From: Haloferax sulfurifontis ATCC BAA-897
GTDB taxonomy: Archaea; Halobacteriota; Halobacteria; Halobacteriales; Haloferacaceae
Direction: 5' to 3'
NCBI RefSeq assembly: GCF_000337835.1
Contig: NZ_AOLM01000008.1
Coordinates: 62,001-126,000, forward strand
Length of the DNA stretch: 64,000 bases
Numbering within the stretch: position 1 is the stretch's first letter; each line of letters starts with the position of its first letter. The notes beneath the pieces were generated by a model. The model ran no database searches. It was given only the letters and a program-made list of their open reading frames with translations, and had not been told where the DNA came from. Made by a program: the position numbers and the translations under genes. Positions 33,537-42,518 of the stretch are shown piece by piece.

Positions 33537-35681
33537 CTACCGCGACACCGTCGTCTCGACTCGGACGTCGCGGGACGAGCGACCGACCTCGACGACGTAG
33601 TCGCCGGCGTCGACGGTCCACCCCTCGGCGTCGTCGTATCTGCGGAACGCGTGTTCGGACAGCGAGAGTTCGACCGTCTCGGTTTCGCCGGCGGCGAGTT
33701 CGACGGCCGCGTAGCCGGCGAGTTCCCGCGTCGGGCGCTCGACGCCCGCGACGGCCGGCGGGCGGACGTACGCCTGCACGACCTCTCTGCCGGCGCGGTC
33801 GGACGCGTTCGTCACCTCGACCGCGACCGCGTCGTCGCCGCGCGCCTCCGCCTCGCCGTACTCGAAGGTCGCATACGAGAGGCCGTGGCCGAAGGGGTAG
33901 GTCGGCTCGTCGTCCGCGTCGGCGGTGTCGAAGTGACGGTAGCCGACGAAGACGCCCTCGTCGTACTGCGCCTCGTCGTCGACGCCGGGGAATCGCTCCT
34001 CGGACGCCGTGGGATACGACTCCTCGGGCGCGAACGTGACCGGGAGACGGCCGGAGGGGTCGGCGTCGCCGTAGAGGACCGACGCGAGCGCGTCGCCGTC
34101 GGCCTGTCCGGGGTACCACGACTCGACGACGGCGTCGACCGAGTCGCGCCACGGCAGTTCGACCGGGCCGCCGGACTGGACGACGACGACGGTCCGGTCG
34201 GCGGCGTCGGCGACGGCCTCGACGAGTTCGTCCTGTTCGCCGGGCAGGCGGAGCGTCTCCCGGTCCGCGCCCTCCGTGGTCGCGTCCCTGACGACGACGA
34301 CCGCGACGTCGGCCTCGCGGGCGCAGTCGACCGCCGCGTCGATGTCGGGCGTCTTCCCGCCGGGGAAGTCGTCCCCAGCGTCCTCGTCGTCGCCCGCGGC
34401 GTCCGCGCTCTCGTCGTCGAAGAACGAGGGCGTGACGACGCGTTCGACGCCGGGCTCGAACACGACCGAGCCGTCGGTTCGGGCGCGGATGCCCGCGAGC
34501 GCCGAGACCTCGCGGGCGGGAGTGACTTCGGAGGAGCCGCCGCCGCCGAGCATCGCCTCCGCGACGCCGGGGCCGACGAGCGCGACGTCGGCGTCGTCAG
34601 ACAGCGGGAGCGCCCCGTCGTCGTTCTTCAGGAGGACGGTGCCGCGGGCGGCGAGCGTCTCGGCGAGGTCGCGGTGTTCGGGCGCGTCGAGCGCGCCGCC
34701 GTCGTCCCAGTCGCCGTCGAGGAGGCCGATTCGGGCCATCTGCCCGAGGATTCGCGCGACCATGTCGTCGAGGCGGTCGAGTCCGGCGCGGTCCCGGCCG
34801 ACCGCGGCTTTCAGTTCGGTCGCGAACCGGGGCGTCGTCGTCTCGCCGGCCGGGATGCTCTCGTCGTCGCCCTCCTCCAGCATCTCGGCGTCGGGGTCGA
34901 TTCCGAACGCCTCGTGGAGCGCTTCGAGCGAGATGCCCGGCATTTCGAGGTCGAGGCCGGCGGTGGCCGCGCCGACGGCGCTTTCGGTGCCGAACCAGTC
35001 GGAGACGACGTAGCCGTCGAAGCTCCACTCGTCTTTCAGTACCTCGGTGACGAGCCGCCGGTGGTCGCTCATGTGCGTCCCGTTGACGCGGTTGTACGCG
35101 GTCATGACCGAGCCCGCGCCCGCCTCGACGGCCGCCTCGAACCCGGGGAGATAGAGCTCTCGGAGCGCCCGCTCGCCGACCTCGGCGCTGACGACGAGCC
35201 GCTTCGTCTCCTGGTTGTTGGCGACGTAGTGCTTCGGTGTGGCGATGACGTCTTCGGACTGGAGACCCTCCACGACCGCGGCGGCGAAATCGGCCGTCAC
35301 GACGGGGTCCTCGGCGTAGTACTCGAAGTTGCGCCCGCAGTTGGGGACGCGAACGAGGTTCAGCCCGGGGCCGAGGACGGCGTGCTGACCGCTGGCTTTG
35401 GCCTCGCGGGCCATCGCGACGCCCTGTCGCCGCGCGAGTTCGGGGTCGAACGTCGCCGCCACGGCGATGGAGGCCGGAAAGGCGGTCGACGACCGGCCGG
35501 GGATGCGAATCCCGAGCGGCCCGTCGGCGAGTCTGAACTCGGGGATGTCGAGTCGGGGGACGCCGGGGACGTAGCCCGTCGCCGTCCCCTCGGGGTCGGC
35601 CGCCCCGCGCACGAGCGAGCACTTCTCGTCGAGGGAAAGCGAGTCGACCAGGTCGGAGACGTCGGTGTCCGGGGAAGCCAT
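33537..35681 (-). CDS. Glycoside hydrolase family 3 (beta-glucosidase type)
   Basis: This 714-aa GH3 enzyme releases sugars from beta-linked glycosides. The N-terminal TIM barrel carries LADGPLGIRIPG, PKHYVANNQE and the nucleophile Asp228 in YVVSDWFGTE. The alpha/beta sandwich follows (LLKNDDGALPL), and a C-terminal FnIII-like domain ends the protein (VEVTNASDRAGREVVQAYV). No signal peptide is present, so it acts in the cytoplasm on imported oligosaccharides. It is divergent from the sugar ABC binding protein, whose promoter lies within the 313-base gap, consistent with a joint sugar-use locus. Confidence 0.93.
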   Translation of the reverse strand: MASPDTDVSDLVDSLSLDEKCSLVRGAADPEGTATGYVPGVPRLDIPEFRLADGPLGIRIPGRSSTAFPASIAVAATFDPELARRQGVAMAREAKASGQHAVLGPGLNLVRVPNCGRNFEYYAEDPVVTADFAAAVVEGLQSEDVIATPKHYVANNQETKRLVVSAEVGERALRELYLPGFEAAVEAGAGSVMTAYNRVNGTHMSDHRRLVTEVLKDEWSFDGYVVSDWFGTESAVGAATAGLDLEMPGISLEALHEAFGIDPDAEMLEEGDDESIPAGETTTPRFATELKAAVGRDRAGLDRLDDMVARILGQMARIGLLDGDWDDGGALDAPEHRDLAETLAARGTVLLKNDDGALPLSDDADVALVGPGVAEAMLGGGGSSEVTPAREVSALAGIRARTDGSVVFEPGVERVVTPSFFDDESADAAGDDEDAGDDFPGGKTPDIDAAVDCAREADVAVVVVRDATTEGADRETLRLPGEQDELVEAVADAADRTVVVVQSGGPVELPWRDSVDAVVESWYPGQADGDALASVLYGDADPSGRLPVTFAPEESYPTASEERFPGVDDEAQYDEGVFVGYRHFDTADADDEPTYPFGHGLSYATFEYGEAEARGDDAVAVEVTNASDRAGREVVQAYVRPPAVAGVERPTRELAGYAAVELAAGETETVELSLSEHAFRRYDDAEGWTVDAGDYVVEVGRSSRDVRVETTVSR

Positions 35682-35994
35682 AGGACTGGCTACGGGTTTC
35701 GCCAGTAGCTCGAATAGTGTTGTGATGCCAGCAGAGGAGGCACCTTCTCGGAGCGGGCGGGCCTCGAACCGAACCGCGCGGTCAACGACTTCGACGTGGA
35801 CGCCGTCAAGCGCCGGGGAGCGAGAGACGACTGAGGTCGGCCGAGTCCGGGGGTCGACCGAGGTGATATCCGCGGCTGTGACCGGACTGTCGCCCGCTAT
35901 GAACGGCTACGTGATACTATTGTGAACACAAAAATTCAATTTAGTTATATGTTCAAAAGAATTAAATTTAGAGCCGATAACCGGCCGGTGTCGA
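35682..35994. promoter_or_regulatory. Divergent promoter region GH3 / sugar-binding protein
   Basis: No gene is supported here. The stretch 35920-35990 is AT-rich, with an inverted repeat TTGTG-AA-CACAA at 35920-35931. A TATA-like ATTAAATTTA at 35961-35970 lies 25-34 bases before the ATG at 35995. The first 230 bases are GC-rich with no clear signal. The dyad is a candidate operator for sugar control. Confidence 0.5.
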
Positions 35995-37410
35995 ATGACA
36001 CGAAACACGCGACGCAGGTTCGTCAAGACCGTCGGTGCCGCCGGAATCGCCGGGTTGGCAGGATGCACGGGTGGACAGGACGGAGGGCAGTCACCGGACG
36101 AAGGCGCGGGAGGTGACTCGGCCGAGACGACGACGGCCGGTGAGACAGCCGGGTCGTCCGGGACGGAAACGACGACCATCAAGTTCTGGCACGCGATGGG
36201 CGGCGACATCGGCAAACTCATCGACTCGCTGGCGAGCGAGTTCGAACAGCAGGCGGACGGCATCCGGGTCGAAGCGACCCAGAAGGGGAGTTACCGCGAG
36301 ACGCTGAACGCCACGACGTCCGCGGTGCAGGCCGGGAACCCGCCCGCCATCGCGCAGATTTTCGAAATCGGGACGCAACTCGCCATCGACAGCGGCGTCT
36401 TCGCGCCAGTCGAGGACATCATCCCGGAAGACCGGGTGAACTTCGACAACTACCTCGACTCCGTGCTGAACTACTACCGCATCGACGGCACGCTCAACTC
36501 GATGCCGTTCAACTCCTCGAACGCCGTCTTCTACTACAACAAAGACGCCTTCGAGAGCGCCGGCCTCGACCCCGAGGCCCCACCGACGACCTTCCAGGGC
36601 GTGTTGGACGCCTCGACGGAACTCACGGACGCGGGCGCAGTCGACACGGGAACGACGTGGCCGAACCACTCGTGGTTCGTCGAACAGTGGCTCGCAGAGC
36701 AGAACCAAACGCTCGTGAACAACGAGAACGGTCGGGCAGGGCGCGCGACCGAGGCACATTTCGAGAGTGAGGCCTCGAAGACCGTCTTCGACTGGTGGGC
36801 GAACCTCCACGGAGAGGGGCAGTACCTCAACCCCGGCATCGAAGCGTGGTCAGAGGCCCAGCAGGCGTTTCTCACCCAGAAGACGGGGCTCCTCGGCTAC
36901 TCCACGTCGAGCATCGCCCCCATGACCGAGGGCGCGCGGAACAACGGCTTCGAACTGGGGACGATGCGACTCCCGACGCCCGGCGGACAGCGACAGGGCG
37001 TCGTCATCGGCGGGGCGTCGCTGTGGACCCCAGAGAGCCTCGGTTCTGCCAAGCAGGACGCCGCCGGGGAGTTCCTCGCGTGGCTCACGGAACCCGCCCA
37101 GCAGAAGCGCTGGCACACCAACACGGGCTACTTCCCCGTCCGCGAGGAGGCGATTACCCAGCTCGAAGACGAGGGGTTCTACGACGAGAACCCGAACTTC
37201 CGCACGGCCATCGACCAGCTCCGCGAGACGGAGGACTCGCCGGCGACCCGCGGCGCGCTCATGGGGACGTTCACGAAAGCCCGAACCATCGTCGAGGAGG
37301 GCTACGTCAGCATGATTCAGAACGACGACCGGAGCGTCGACGACGTGCTCGGCGACATCGACGCGCAGGTCGAAGACGCCCTCGCGGGCTACAACCAGAA
37401 GGTGAACTGA
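35995..37410 (+). CDS. ugpB: ABC sugar/glycerol-3-phosphate substrate-binding lipoprotein (UgpB-like)
   Basis: This 471-aa binding protein has a Tat-type signal (TRRRFVKTVGAAGIAGLAGC) with a lipobox, a Thr/Glu linker and a family-1 solute-binding fold (IKFWHAMGGDIGKLIDSLAS, GSYRETLNATTSAV, MPFNSSNAVFYYNKDAFE). It resembles UgpB-type proteins for glycerol-3-phosphate or glycerophosphodiesters, but oligosaccharides are possible beside a GH3. In this family the permease and ATPase genes normally follow directly. Here they do not: the next 270 bases are empty and a transposase follows. The transporter may be incomplete at this locus. Confidence 0.9.
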   Translation: MTRNTRRRFVKTVGAAGIAGLAGCTGGQDGGQSPDEGAGGDSAETTTAGETAGSSGTETTTIKFWHAMGGDIGKLIDSLASEFEQQADGIRVEATQKGSYRETLNATTSAVQAGNPPAIAQIFEIGTQLAIDSGVFAPVEDIIPEDRVNFDNYLDSVLNYYRIDGTLNSMPFNSSNAVFYYNKDAFESAGLDPEAPPTTFQGVLDASTELTDAGAVDTGTTWPNHSWFVEQWLAEQNQTLVNNENGRAGRATEAHFESEASKTVFDWWANLHGEGQYLNPGIEAWSEAQQAFLTQKTGLLGYSTSSIAPMTEGARNNGFELGTMRLPTPGGQRQGVVIGGASLWTPESLGSAKQDAAGEFLAWLTEPAQQKRWHTNTGYFPVREEAITQLEDEGFYDENPNFRTAIDQLRETEDSPATRGALMGTFTKARTIVEEGYVSMIQNDDRSVDDVLGDIDAQVEDALAGYNQKVN

Positions 37411-37681
37411 GCGGCGAAGCGAGGCGTCGCCTGCGCGAAACTGCGCCCTAACACCGCCCATTAACTCTCATCACACACCACTCACAATGAGCATTAGACG
37501 CAACTCTGTCTCGTGTGGAGCGAGATTATCCGAAAATAACCTCGAAACAGACCTTCGAGTAGTCGGGAATCACTCCGGAACTAACCGGTGTGACTGTTAC
37601 CTGATAGAAACCGGCGAAAAAAGAGGTCATTCGGTAGCGCTGCCGCTCACGAGTCAGGCGATCACGGAGTCAAAAGCCGAC
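37411..37681. other. Gap at the left edge of the mobile islet
   Basis: The 271 bases between the binding protein and the transposase stop hold no gene. Composition drops in GC here compared with the sequence to the left. I could not recognise the left terminal inverted repeat or a target duplication of the insertion element by eye. Confidence 0.35.
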
Positions 37682-39511
37682 CTATCCGTAGTCGGTCTCC
37701 AAGAAGCGCTGGAACGAGTGAGTCCGCAGCGCGGTCTCGCCGGGCTTCACCACCATCCCCTTGTCCCGCAAGAGGATGCGAAGCAGGAGCCAGGCGTTGT
37801 AGAACAGCAGCGCCAGCTTCCAGACGAAGATGCGGATGGCGTCCGAGATGCTGGTGGTGCTCGCCTTGAAGTGTTCCTTCATCACCCGGTAGCTGGTCTC
37901 TATCGACCAGCGAATCCGGTAGAGCATCCCGTGGGCCATGATGTTGTTCTCGTCGAGCGAGTCGCTGTTCGTGGCCCACAGAATCCACTTCTCGTCGTCA
38001 TCGTCGTCGGCGTCGGGCTCGAAGTCGGCGAGCGAGGACTGTTCGCTCTGGTCGCTGGAGACGTTGGCGAGGTTGATCTCCCCGCGCTTCACCGCGAACA
38101 GGTCGCACTTCGCCCCGCTGCTGTACTCGTAGTCGCGGCGGAGAGCGGTCGTTTCGTCCTCGTTCGCGGGGTTCTCGGCCATCTCCTCAACGACGTTGCC
38201 GCCGCGCTTCTTCCGCGAGCAGAACCGGATGCGGTTCTGGTTGCAGAAGGAGATGAGGTCGCCTTTGTCGAAGCCGGCGTCCCAAATCACCCACCCGATG
38301 TTGATGTACTCCTGTGCCTGCTGGAGCAGCTCCATCACGATGTCGGCCTGCTTCCCGTGGTCGCGCATCAGCATCGAGCCGAGCTTGATGGAGCGCCGGC
38401 AGTCCACGGCGGAGATCGTGACGTGCTCGTAGCACCAGACCGATTCCTCGCTGGAACGGTTCTTCACGCAGGAGTCGGGCGCTCCGTTACCGCTCTGCGG
38501 GCGGTGCGGGATGGCCGACCCGTCCACGCAGACCGTGACCGGTCGGTCGAACATCCCGTACGACTGCGCTTCCTCGATGAGGTCGAAGTTGATCTCATCG
38601 AGTCGCTCCGACCACTTGTTGCCGCGCACGCGGTTGACGGCGCTCTCGTAGTCGATGACCGTCTTGTCCAGGTCGCCGTCCACGATCTCGTCGTCTTCGA
38701 CATCCAGTCCTCTGATGGGCTTCCGGAGCGTTTCACCGCACGGCGCGCTGTAGCCCGACCGCGTGTCGTGTTCGTCGTAGGTATTGGCGGCACCCTCAGC
38801 GAACCGGCCCTCGGTGCTGGCGCGTTTCCAGACTTCGAGGAGCTCCGGGTCGTCGAAGGTCGTTCCCTTGTCGGGACGGGAGAGATCGAGGCGGTTCAGG
38901 AACGTCTTGACCTCTTCCGCAGCGCGTTCCTTCTGTCCCTCGGGAACATCGACCTTCTCCTCTTCGACGATGGGGTCGATCTCCGGGTAGTGGCACATCT
39001 CCTCGGGGAGATGGTGCGCGACCAGCAGGGACGCCTCGGGGTTGACTTCGAGGCCGGCCCTCGCGGCTTCGACCGCGCGCTTCGCTGCGGACAGGTGGAG
39101 ATGCTTCCGGTTCTCCCGCTCGAAGCGCTCCCAAAACGCACGCGAGAGTTGGCTCTGATCGAGCGGGTCGTCGGAGTCCATCCCGAAGCAGCGACAGAGC
39201 TCCTCGTCACCGTGCGCCTTGACGGTCAGCAGGTGATGCGAGGTAATCTCGGGATGGACGTACCGGTAGATGTAGGCGTTCCTGAGGCCGACCAGCGGCG
39301 TTCCGCGAACTTCATCGAGCGGCTCCTGCGTGGTCTCAACGAACCAGTCGCGGACGGAGTCGTACTCCGGTTCGTCAGAGCCGAGCTGGTCGTGGAGCGG
39401 CTCGCCGGCGTCGATGACTGTCCCGGTTGGCAGGTTCGTGACGGGGCCGAAGGGTTCACCGACTCCGTGGCCGAAGAACGTGGGTCGGTGGGCGTGATCG
39501 AGCCGGGACAC
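37682..39511 (-). mobile_element. IS4-type DDE transposase
   Basis: This 609-aa transposase has DDE residues in VTVCVDGSAIP (first Asp), VIWDAGFDKGD (second Asp) and the C-terminal YRIRWSIETSYRVMK, which fits the IS4 signature Y-2-R-3-E-6-K exactly. The frame is complete. The N-terminal ~300 residues carry extra alpha-helical sequence. I did not find clear terminal inverted repeats. The ISfinder group was not determined. It sits immediately downstream of the ABC binding protein and upstream of the small-gene islet. Confidence 0.9.
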
Positions 39512-39574
39512 GTATTCGACCCGACAATAGCAAGTCCGGGTTTAAAGGTTTGTCCACGCGGCCAAGAAGGAGAC

Positions 39575-39820
39575 CTACTCGATGCGGCGGTAGGTGACGG
39601 CACCGTTCTCGTGCTTCCGGCGCTCAACATCCCCGTCTTCGACGAGGTATTCGAGCCGGTTTCGGACGGTGCCTCTGCTCGGGTCGTACTCGTCTTCGAA
39701 CTCCACGACGAGATCGGCAACCACGTAACAGCGGTTGGGAACCATCTCATCGAGGAGTTCGTCCGGCAGAGGCGGCTCTCGCGGTCGCGGCACACTCTGA
39801 GATGCAACTTCGGACACCAT
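39575..39820 (-). CDS. Small winged-helix DNA-binding protein
   Basis: This protein of about 81 aa reads MVSEVASQSVPRPREPPLPD, then a winged helix LLDEMVPNRCYVVADLVVEF, YDPSRGTVRNRLEYLVEDGD and a final beta wing ENGAVTYRRIE. It is likely a local repressor. The start is uncertain: ATGs at 39820, 39832 and 39847 are all in frame. It is divergent from the small zinc-finger cluster across two overlapping-type dyads at 39845-39900, the classic place for its own operator. Codon use is less GC-biased than in the flanks. Confidence 0.75.
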   Translation of the reverse strand: MVSEVASQSVPRPREPPLPDELLDEMVPNRCYVVADLVVEFEDEYDPSRGTVRNRLEYLVEDGDVERRKHENGAVTYRRIE

Positions 39821-39844
39821 AATGTTGACCATACGGTGAAGAAC

Positions 39845-39900
39845 CATAGTTCTTGTCCACATGGGGAAGAACTATGTATTGTTGGCCACATGGGCAACAA
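39845..39900. promoter_or_regulatory. Twin inverted repeats between divergent islet genes
   Basis: The first dyad is a perfect 10-bp repeat CATAGTTCTT (39845-39854) / AAGAACTATG (39867-39876) with a 12-base spacer. The second is TTGTTG (39879-39884) / CAACAA (39895-39900), near-palindromic across its whole 22 bases. Both are centred on the word CCACATGG. The pair sits between the winged-helix gene and the first zinc-finger gene, so it is a strong operator candidate. Confidence 0.7.
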
Positions 39901-39915
39901 CATGGAGGCAACAGC

Positions 39916-40209
39916 ATGAGCGAACACTACGACGGGGCGGGCGACGGTCAGTGTCTCGCTATCAAAGCGAGCGACGGAGAACGATGCACGAACGGTGTCT
40001 ACGGGAGCAACGAGTTCTGCGGCCACCACAAACGTGCGTCGGATGTAACGACTGCCATCGAGGTCAGCGACGCCGAGTGGGTTCGGTGTGACGAATGCGG
40101 GTGGCAGAAAGCCGAGTGGGACGGCCCCGACCCGCCGTGTTGCTCTTGGTGCGGCGTTCGCGTTAGTCGCCGAGACTACGAAATCCGTCAGGGAGGCGAA
40201 TCAGCATGA
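39916..40209 (+). CDS. Small double zinc-finger protein (DUF5763-like N-terminus)
   Basis: This 97-aa protein has a first metal site CLAIKASDGERC followed by FCGHH, like the DUF5763 type found in viruses and plasmids. A second zinc ribbon follows: WVRCDECGWQKAE then PPCCSWCGVR. It was likely acquired with the islet. It is first in a run of six tightly overlapping small genes, and its stop overlaps the next start (ATGA). No function is known; nucleic-acid binding is plausible. Confidence 0.78.
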   Translation: MSEHYDGAGDGQCLAIKASDGERCTNGVYGSNEFCGHHKRASDVTTAIEVSDAEWVRCDECGWQKAEWDGPDPPCCSWCGVRVSRRDYEIRQGGESA

Positions 40210-40631
40210 GCACGATACAACGAGAAGTTCCGATACAAGAGTGCCTGAACGGCAAGACGCGGGAGGAATCGAATCTGGACGAGGACGCCATCGAGGACTT
40301 CGTCAACATGACGAAGGACATCGAGCGGTCGCGGGCGCTCCGCGAGGTCGCCGAGGAGCGCCTCGACGAGGATGAGCTTCCGGAGGCAACTACGCTACTC
40401 TGGATTGACGCCGCGGAGGTGTACTCGCTCTGCGCGTCCTGCTACCACGAGAATCGTGACGGGGCGTGGACTGGTTCAACGCAAAACCCGAACCAGTTCG
40501 AACTCCAGCAGAAGATGAACGAGCGCCTGGAGAAGGGCGTCCCGTGTAGCTTCTGTAAGAGCGACCGGATCAAGGAACTCAAAGAGGAGATCGCGGACGA
40601 GGTGGAGGTTGAGGTGGTGGTCGTCGAATGA
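40206..40631 (+). CDS. Islet protein with C-terminal CxxC pairs
   Basis: This 141-aa protein has an acidic helical N-terminal half (LDEDAIEDFVNMTKDIERSR), then LCASCYHENRDG and VPCSFCKSDR, which together could form one zinc site. A glutamate/valine-rich tail ends it (EEIADEVEVEVVVVE). The start overlaps the preceding stop and the stop overlaps the next start, so it is translated as part of the chain. Not recognised. Confidence 0.72.
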   Translation: MSTIQREVPIQECLNGKTREESNLDEDAIEDFVNMTKDIERSRALREVAEERLDEDELPEATTLLWIDAAEVYSLCASCYHENRDGAWTGSTQNPNQFELQQKMNERLEKGVPCSFCKSDRIKELKEEIADEVEVEVVVVE

Positions 40632-40798
40632 CCACGCTGTACTGCGCCATCTGTGCCGGTCGTTTCGAGCCGGATCAGGATCACGTCAAACTGGACGCCG
40701 AGCACGTCCGAATCGACGACCGGAACGACCAGGAAATGTACGTCCTGCATCCCGAGTGTTACCGCCGGCTCACAGGGGGGTGGATGGAGCCAGCATGA
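40628..40798 (+). CDS. 56-aa zinc-binding islet protein
   Basis: The sequence starts MTTLYCAICAGRFEPDQDHV and has HPECYRRL near the C-terminus, so a CxxC...HxxC zinc site is likely. Both ends overlap neighbours through ATGA junctions. Its length and overlaps are typical of viral or plasmid early genes of haloarchaea. Function unknown. Confidence 0.7.
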   Translation: MTTLYCAICAGRFEPDQDHVKLDAEHVRIDDRNDQEMYVLHPECYRRLTGGWMEPA

Positions 40799-41031
40799 GC
40801 CTTGGAAACGACCCAAGCAACACGCCACCGCCAATCGAGTGGACAGAAGCAATCGCCGCAGCTGACGAGGCCCGGCAAGAGTTGCTGTTCGATGGGTCGG
40901 CCCCATCGAGGGAGGGGATTCTCCGCGAGATGGGCAGACGCCCGGACGGATCGCCTCTCCCGGACGGGCCAACGGGTCTGACTGCGGGAGAAGCTGCCCG
41001 AAAGATCCTGCGGGGTGAGGGCAGTGCCTAA
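40795..41031 (+). CDS. 78-aa islet protein without cysteines
   Basis: The sequence opens MSLGNDPSNTPPPIEWTEAI and continues with an alpha-helical stretch EAIAAADEARQELL and REGILREMGRRPDGSPLPDG. Its C-terminus overlaps the next gene's start. It has no zinc motif, unlike its neighbours. It is not recognised, and only its place in the overlapping chain supports it. Confidence 0.65.
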   Translation: MSLGNDPSNTPPPIEWTEAIAAADEARQELLFDGSAPSREGILREMGRRPDGSPLPDGPTGLTAGEAARKILRGEGSA

Positions 41032-41206
41032 GGGCAACTTCTTCGAGGGCGACTGTCCAGCGTGTGGTAAGACTGTCCGTTACCACGGCTACCACCCGGG
41101 CATCTTCCTCTGTGGCGACTGTGGCGGCGAAAAGCCGTGGGCTGAAGGCGTCTACGAGGAGGACGGCTACCTCTACTACGACGAACCGGGGGCTGAGACA
41201 GCGTGA
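41024..41206 (+). CDS. 60-aa zinc-ribbon islet protein
   Basis: Starting at the GTG 41024 it reads MPKGNFFEGDCPACGKTVRY, then FLCGDCGGEKPW. The two CxxC pairs make a compact zinc ribbon. An in-frame GTG nine bases earlier is an alternative start. The C-terminus (YEEDGYLYYDEPG) is acidic. It overlaps the preceding and following genes. Confidence 0.72.
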   Translation: MPKGNFFEGDCPACGKTVRYHGYHPGIFLCGDCGGEKPWAEGVYEEDGYLYYDEPGAETA

Positions 41207-41478
41207 CGTACAAAGGCTCGAACTGGACTCGCGGCGAGCTCGGCAACGTCCCCGACGAGAACCCGCGTATCGACTGTGCCGACTGTGGCGAGTCGTTCGC
41301 GTGGCGCGACTACTGGAAGCCGCGCGTCGTTGAGGGCGACCGCGTTGAAGACCCTCGAACTGACGAACCGTGGCGGTGCGACGACTGTCACGAACGCCAC
41401 GAGCGGCTCACCCGCCGCCGAGAAAACAACCAGACTCTTGAGACATTCGCTGAAGGGCGGCAAGAGAACTCAGCTTAG
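41203..41478 (+). CDS. 91-aa zinc-finger islet protein
   Basis: This protein starts at a GTG overlapping the previous stop. It has CADCGESFAW and WRCDDCHERHER, again one four-cysteine site, and a basic tail RLTRRRENNQTLETF. The chain of overlapping genes stops here. It is probably DNA- or RNA-binding. Not recognised further. Confidence 0.72.
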   Translation: MTYKGSNWTRGELGNVPDENPRIDCADCGESFAWRDYWKPRVVEGDRVEDPRTDEPWRCDDCHERHERLTRRRENNQTLETFAEGRQENSA

Positions 41479-41800
41479 AACGAAACCATGAACGAAGATA
41501 ATTGCATGACTGATGAACGCACCAAAAAACGGAGTTGGATCTACTAATGAGCGACGGTGACGAGAGTCTGAAACGTCTTGTTCAGCGAGTTCTTCCGAGT
41601 CCACAACAGCCAAGATGACGAACCAGTAAGCGCGACCCCGGCGAGTGTGGTGGACGGAGGGACCATGTGATAATGAGTGATCGAATTATTATCGATTTTT
41701 TGGGAAATTTTAACAGCGGTTGAGGTGGCACCTCTACGCTCAGATCGTGTTTTGTGACACCAGTCGAGATAGCTCCATCGAGAACACCGTTCCTGTGAGG
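41479..41800. other. 322-base stretch with two tiny open frames
   Basis: There are two short frames, 41488-41547 (19 codons, MNEDNCMTDERTKK...) and 41547-41618 (23 codons, MSDGDESLKRLVQRVL...). They overlap by one base (TAATG) and continue the style of the small-gene chain. They may be tiny genes or the truncated starts of longer ones. The remainder up to the VapC stop is AT-rich and empty. Confidence 0.35.
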
Positions 41801-42193
41801 TCAGTCAATCAAATCTTCCGGTGCAACAGCGCCGTGATCGAGCAATTCCCCGTCGAAGGTGACCATGGTCGCATCAACGTCGTTCGCTAATGCGAGAAGC
41901 ACACAATCTATTGTATAGAGCAGATTGTCTCGCTGTAATTCATACGCCGCAATCTGGTCGCTGATTTCGGGCGCGTAGATGTCCACGCGACCGTAGATAT
42001 CCGACAACACCGACTCGACGCGGGATTGCTCAACGCGCTTCTTCTTCGTCATTACTGACCGAATTTCCATGAGATTCAGAATGGAGGTACAGAACTCGTG
42101 GCTTTCGTTGAGCAACTGTGTCGCAATCTCACCACGACCCGGTTCATCAGTCAAACTAGCAATAAAGACATTTGTATCGACGAAGACCTTCAT
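41801..42193 (-). CDS. vapC: PIN-domain ribonuclease toxin (VapC-like)
   Basis: This 130-aa PIN protein has the first acidic residue in FVDTNVFIASL, a middle conserved Glu in LNLMEIRSV, and the last acidic residues in YTIDCVLLALAND and TFDGELL. The family cleaves tRNA or rRNA in the cytoplasm. Its start overlaps the stop of a 50-aa acidic upstream frame, which I call the antitoxin. The pair lies at the right part of the mobile islet, where it may stabilise the insertion. Confidence 0.85.
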   Translation of the reverse strand: MKVFVDTNVFIASLTDEPGRGEIATQLLNESHEFCTSILNLMEIRSVMTKKKRVEQSRVESVLSDIYGRVDIYAPEISDQIAAYELQRDNLLYTIDCVLLALANDVDATMVTFDGELLDHGAVAPEDLID

Positions 42194-42342
42194 TCTCGGC
42201 TTCGTTCGTCACGTACCGCTTCAACGGAATCAACTTCAACATCTGCAAGTCGACCTGAAAGTAGATCACCGAGTCGAGCCTGAGGCTCGTCATCTTCGGA
42301 CGATTCGTCGGTCCAATTCGGCGGCGTTGCGTAGCTACCCAT
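42190..42342 (-). CDS. vapB: 50-aa antitoxin of the VapC pair
   Basis: The sequence begins MGSYATPPNWTDESSEDDEP and ends DSVEAVRDERSRE; the final TGA overlaps the VapC ATG. It is strongly acidic in the middle and helical at the C-terminus, as expected of an antitoxin that wraps the PIN active site. It lacks a visible DNA-binding motif. The call rests on size, charge and coupling rather than on family recognition. Confidence 0.65.
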   Translation of the reverse strand: MGSYATPPNWTDESSEDDEPQARLGDLLSGRLADVEVDSVEAVRDERSRE

Positions 42343-42518
42343 TGCCGGTGATTGCAGACGTGCCTGTAAATCGCTTTCTCTATTCAGAATTTCACTCCGC
42401 TAAATGCACTAAGACGGGTGTCGGTTTGCTGAACACCCTCTGCCCGGGTCGCACAATTCTATCAGGTCCTAATGAGTTCAACAGCGCCGCCGGTCCGAAT
42501 ACGGGCCGCCCGGCGCGA

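Noticed and set aside
35665..35925. 86-codon plus-strand frame after the GH3 gene
   Set aside because: Overlaps the GH3 start, has Ser/Arg-rich shadow-like composition and no motif.
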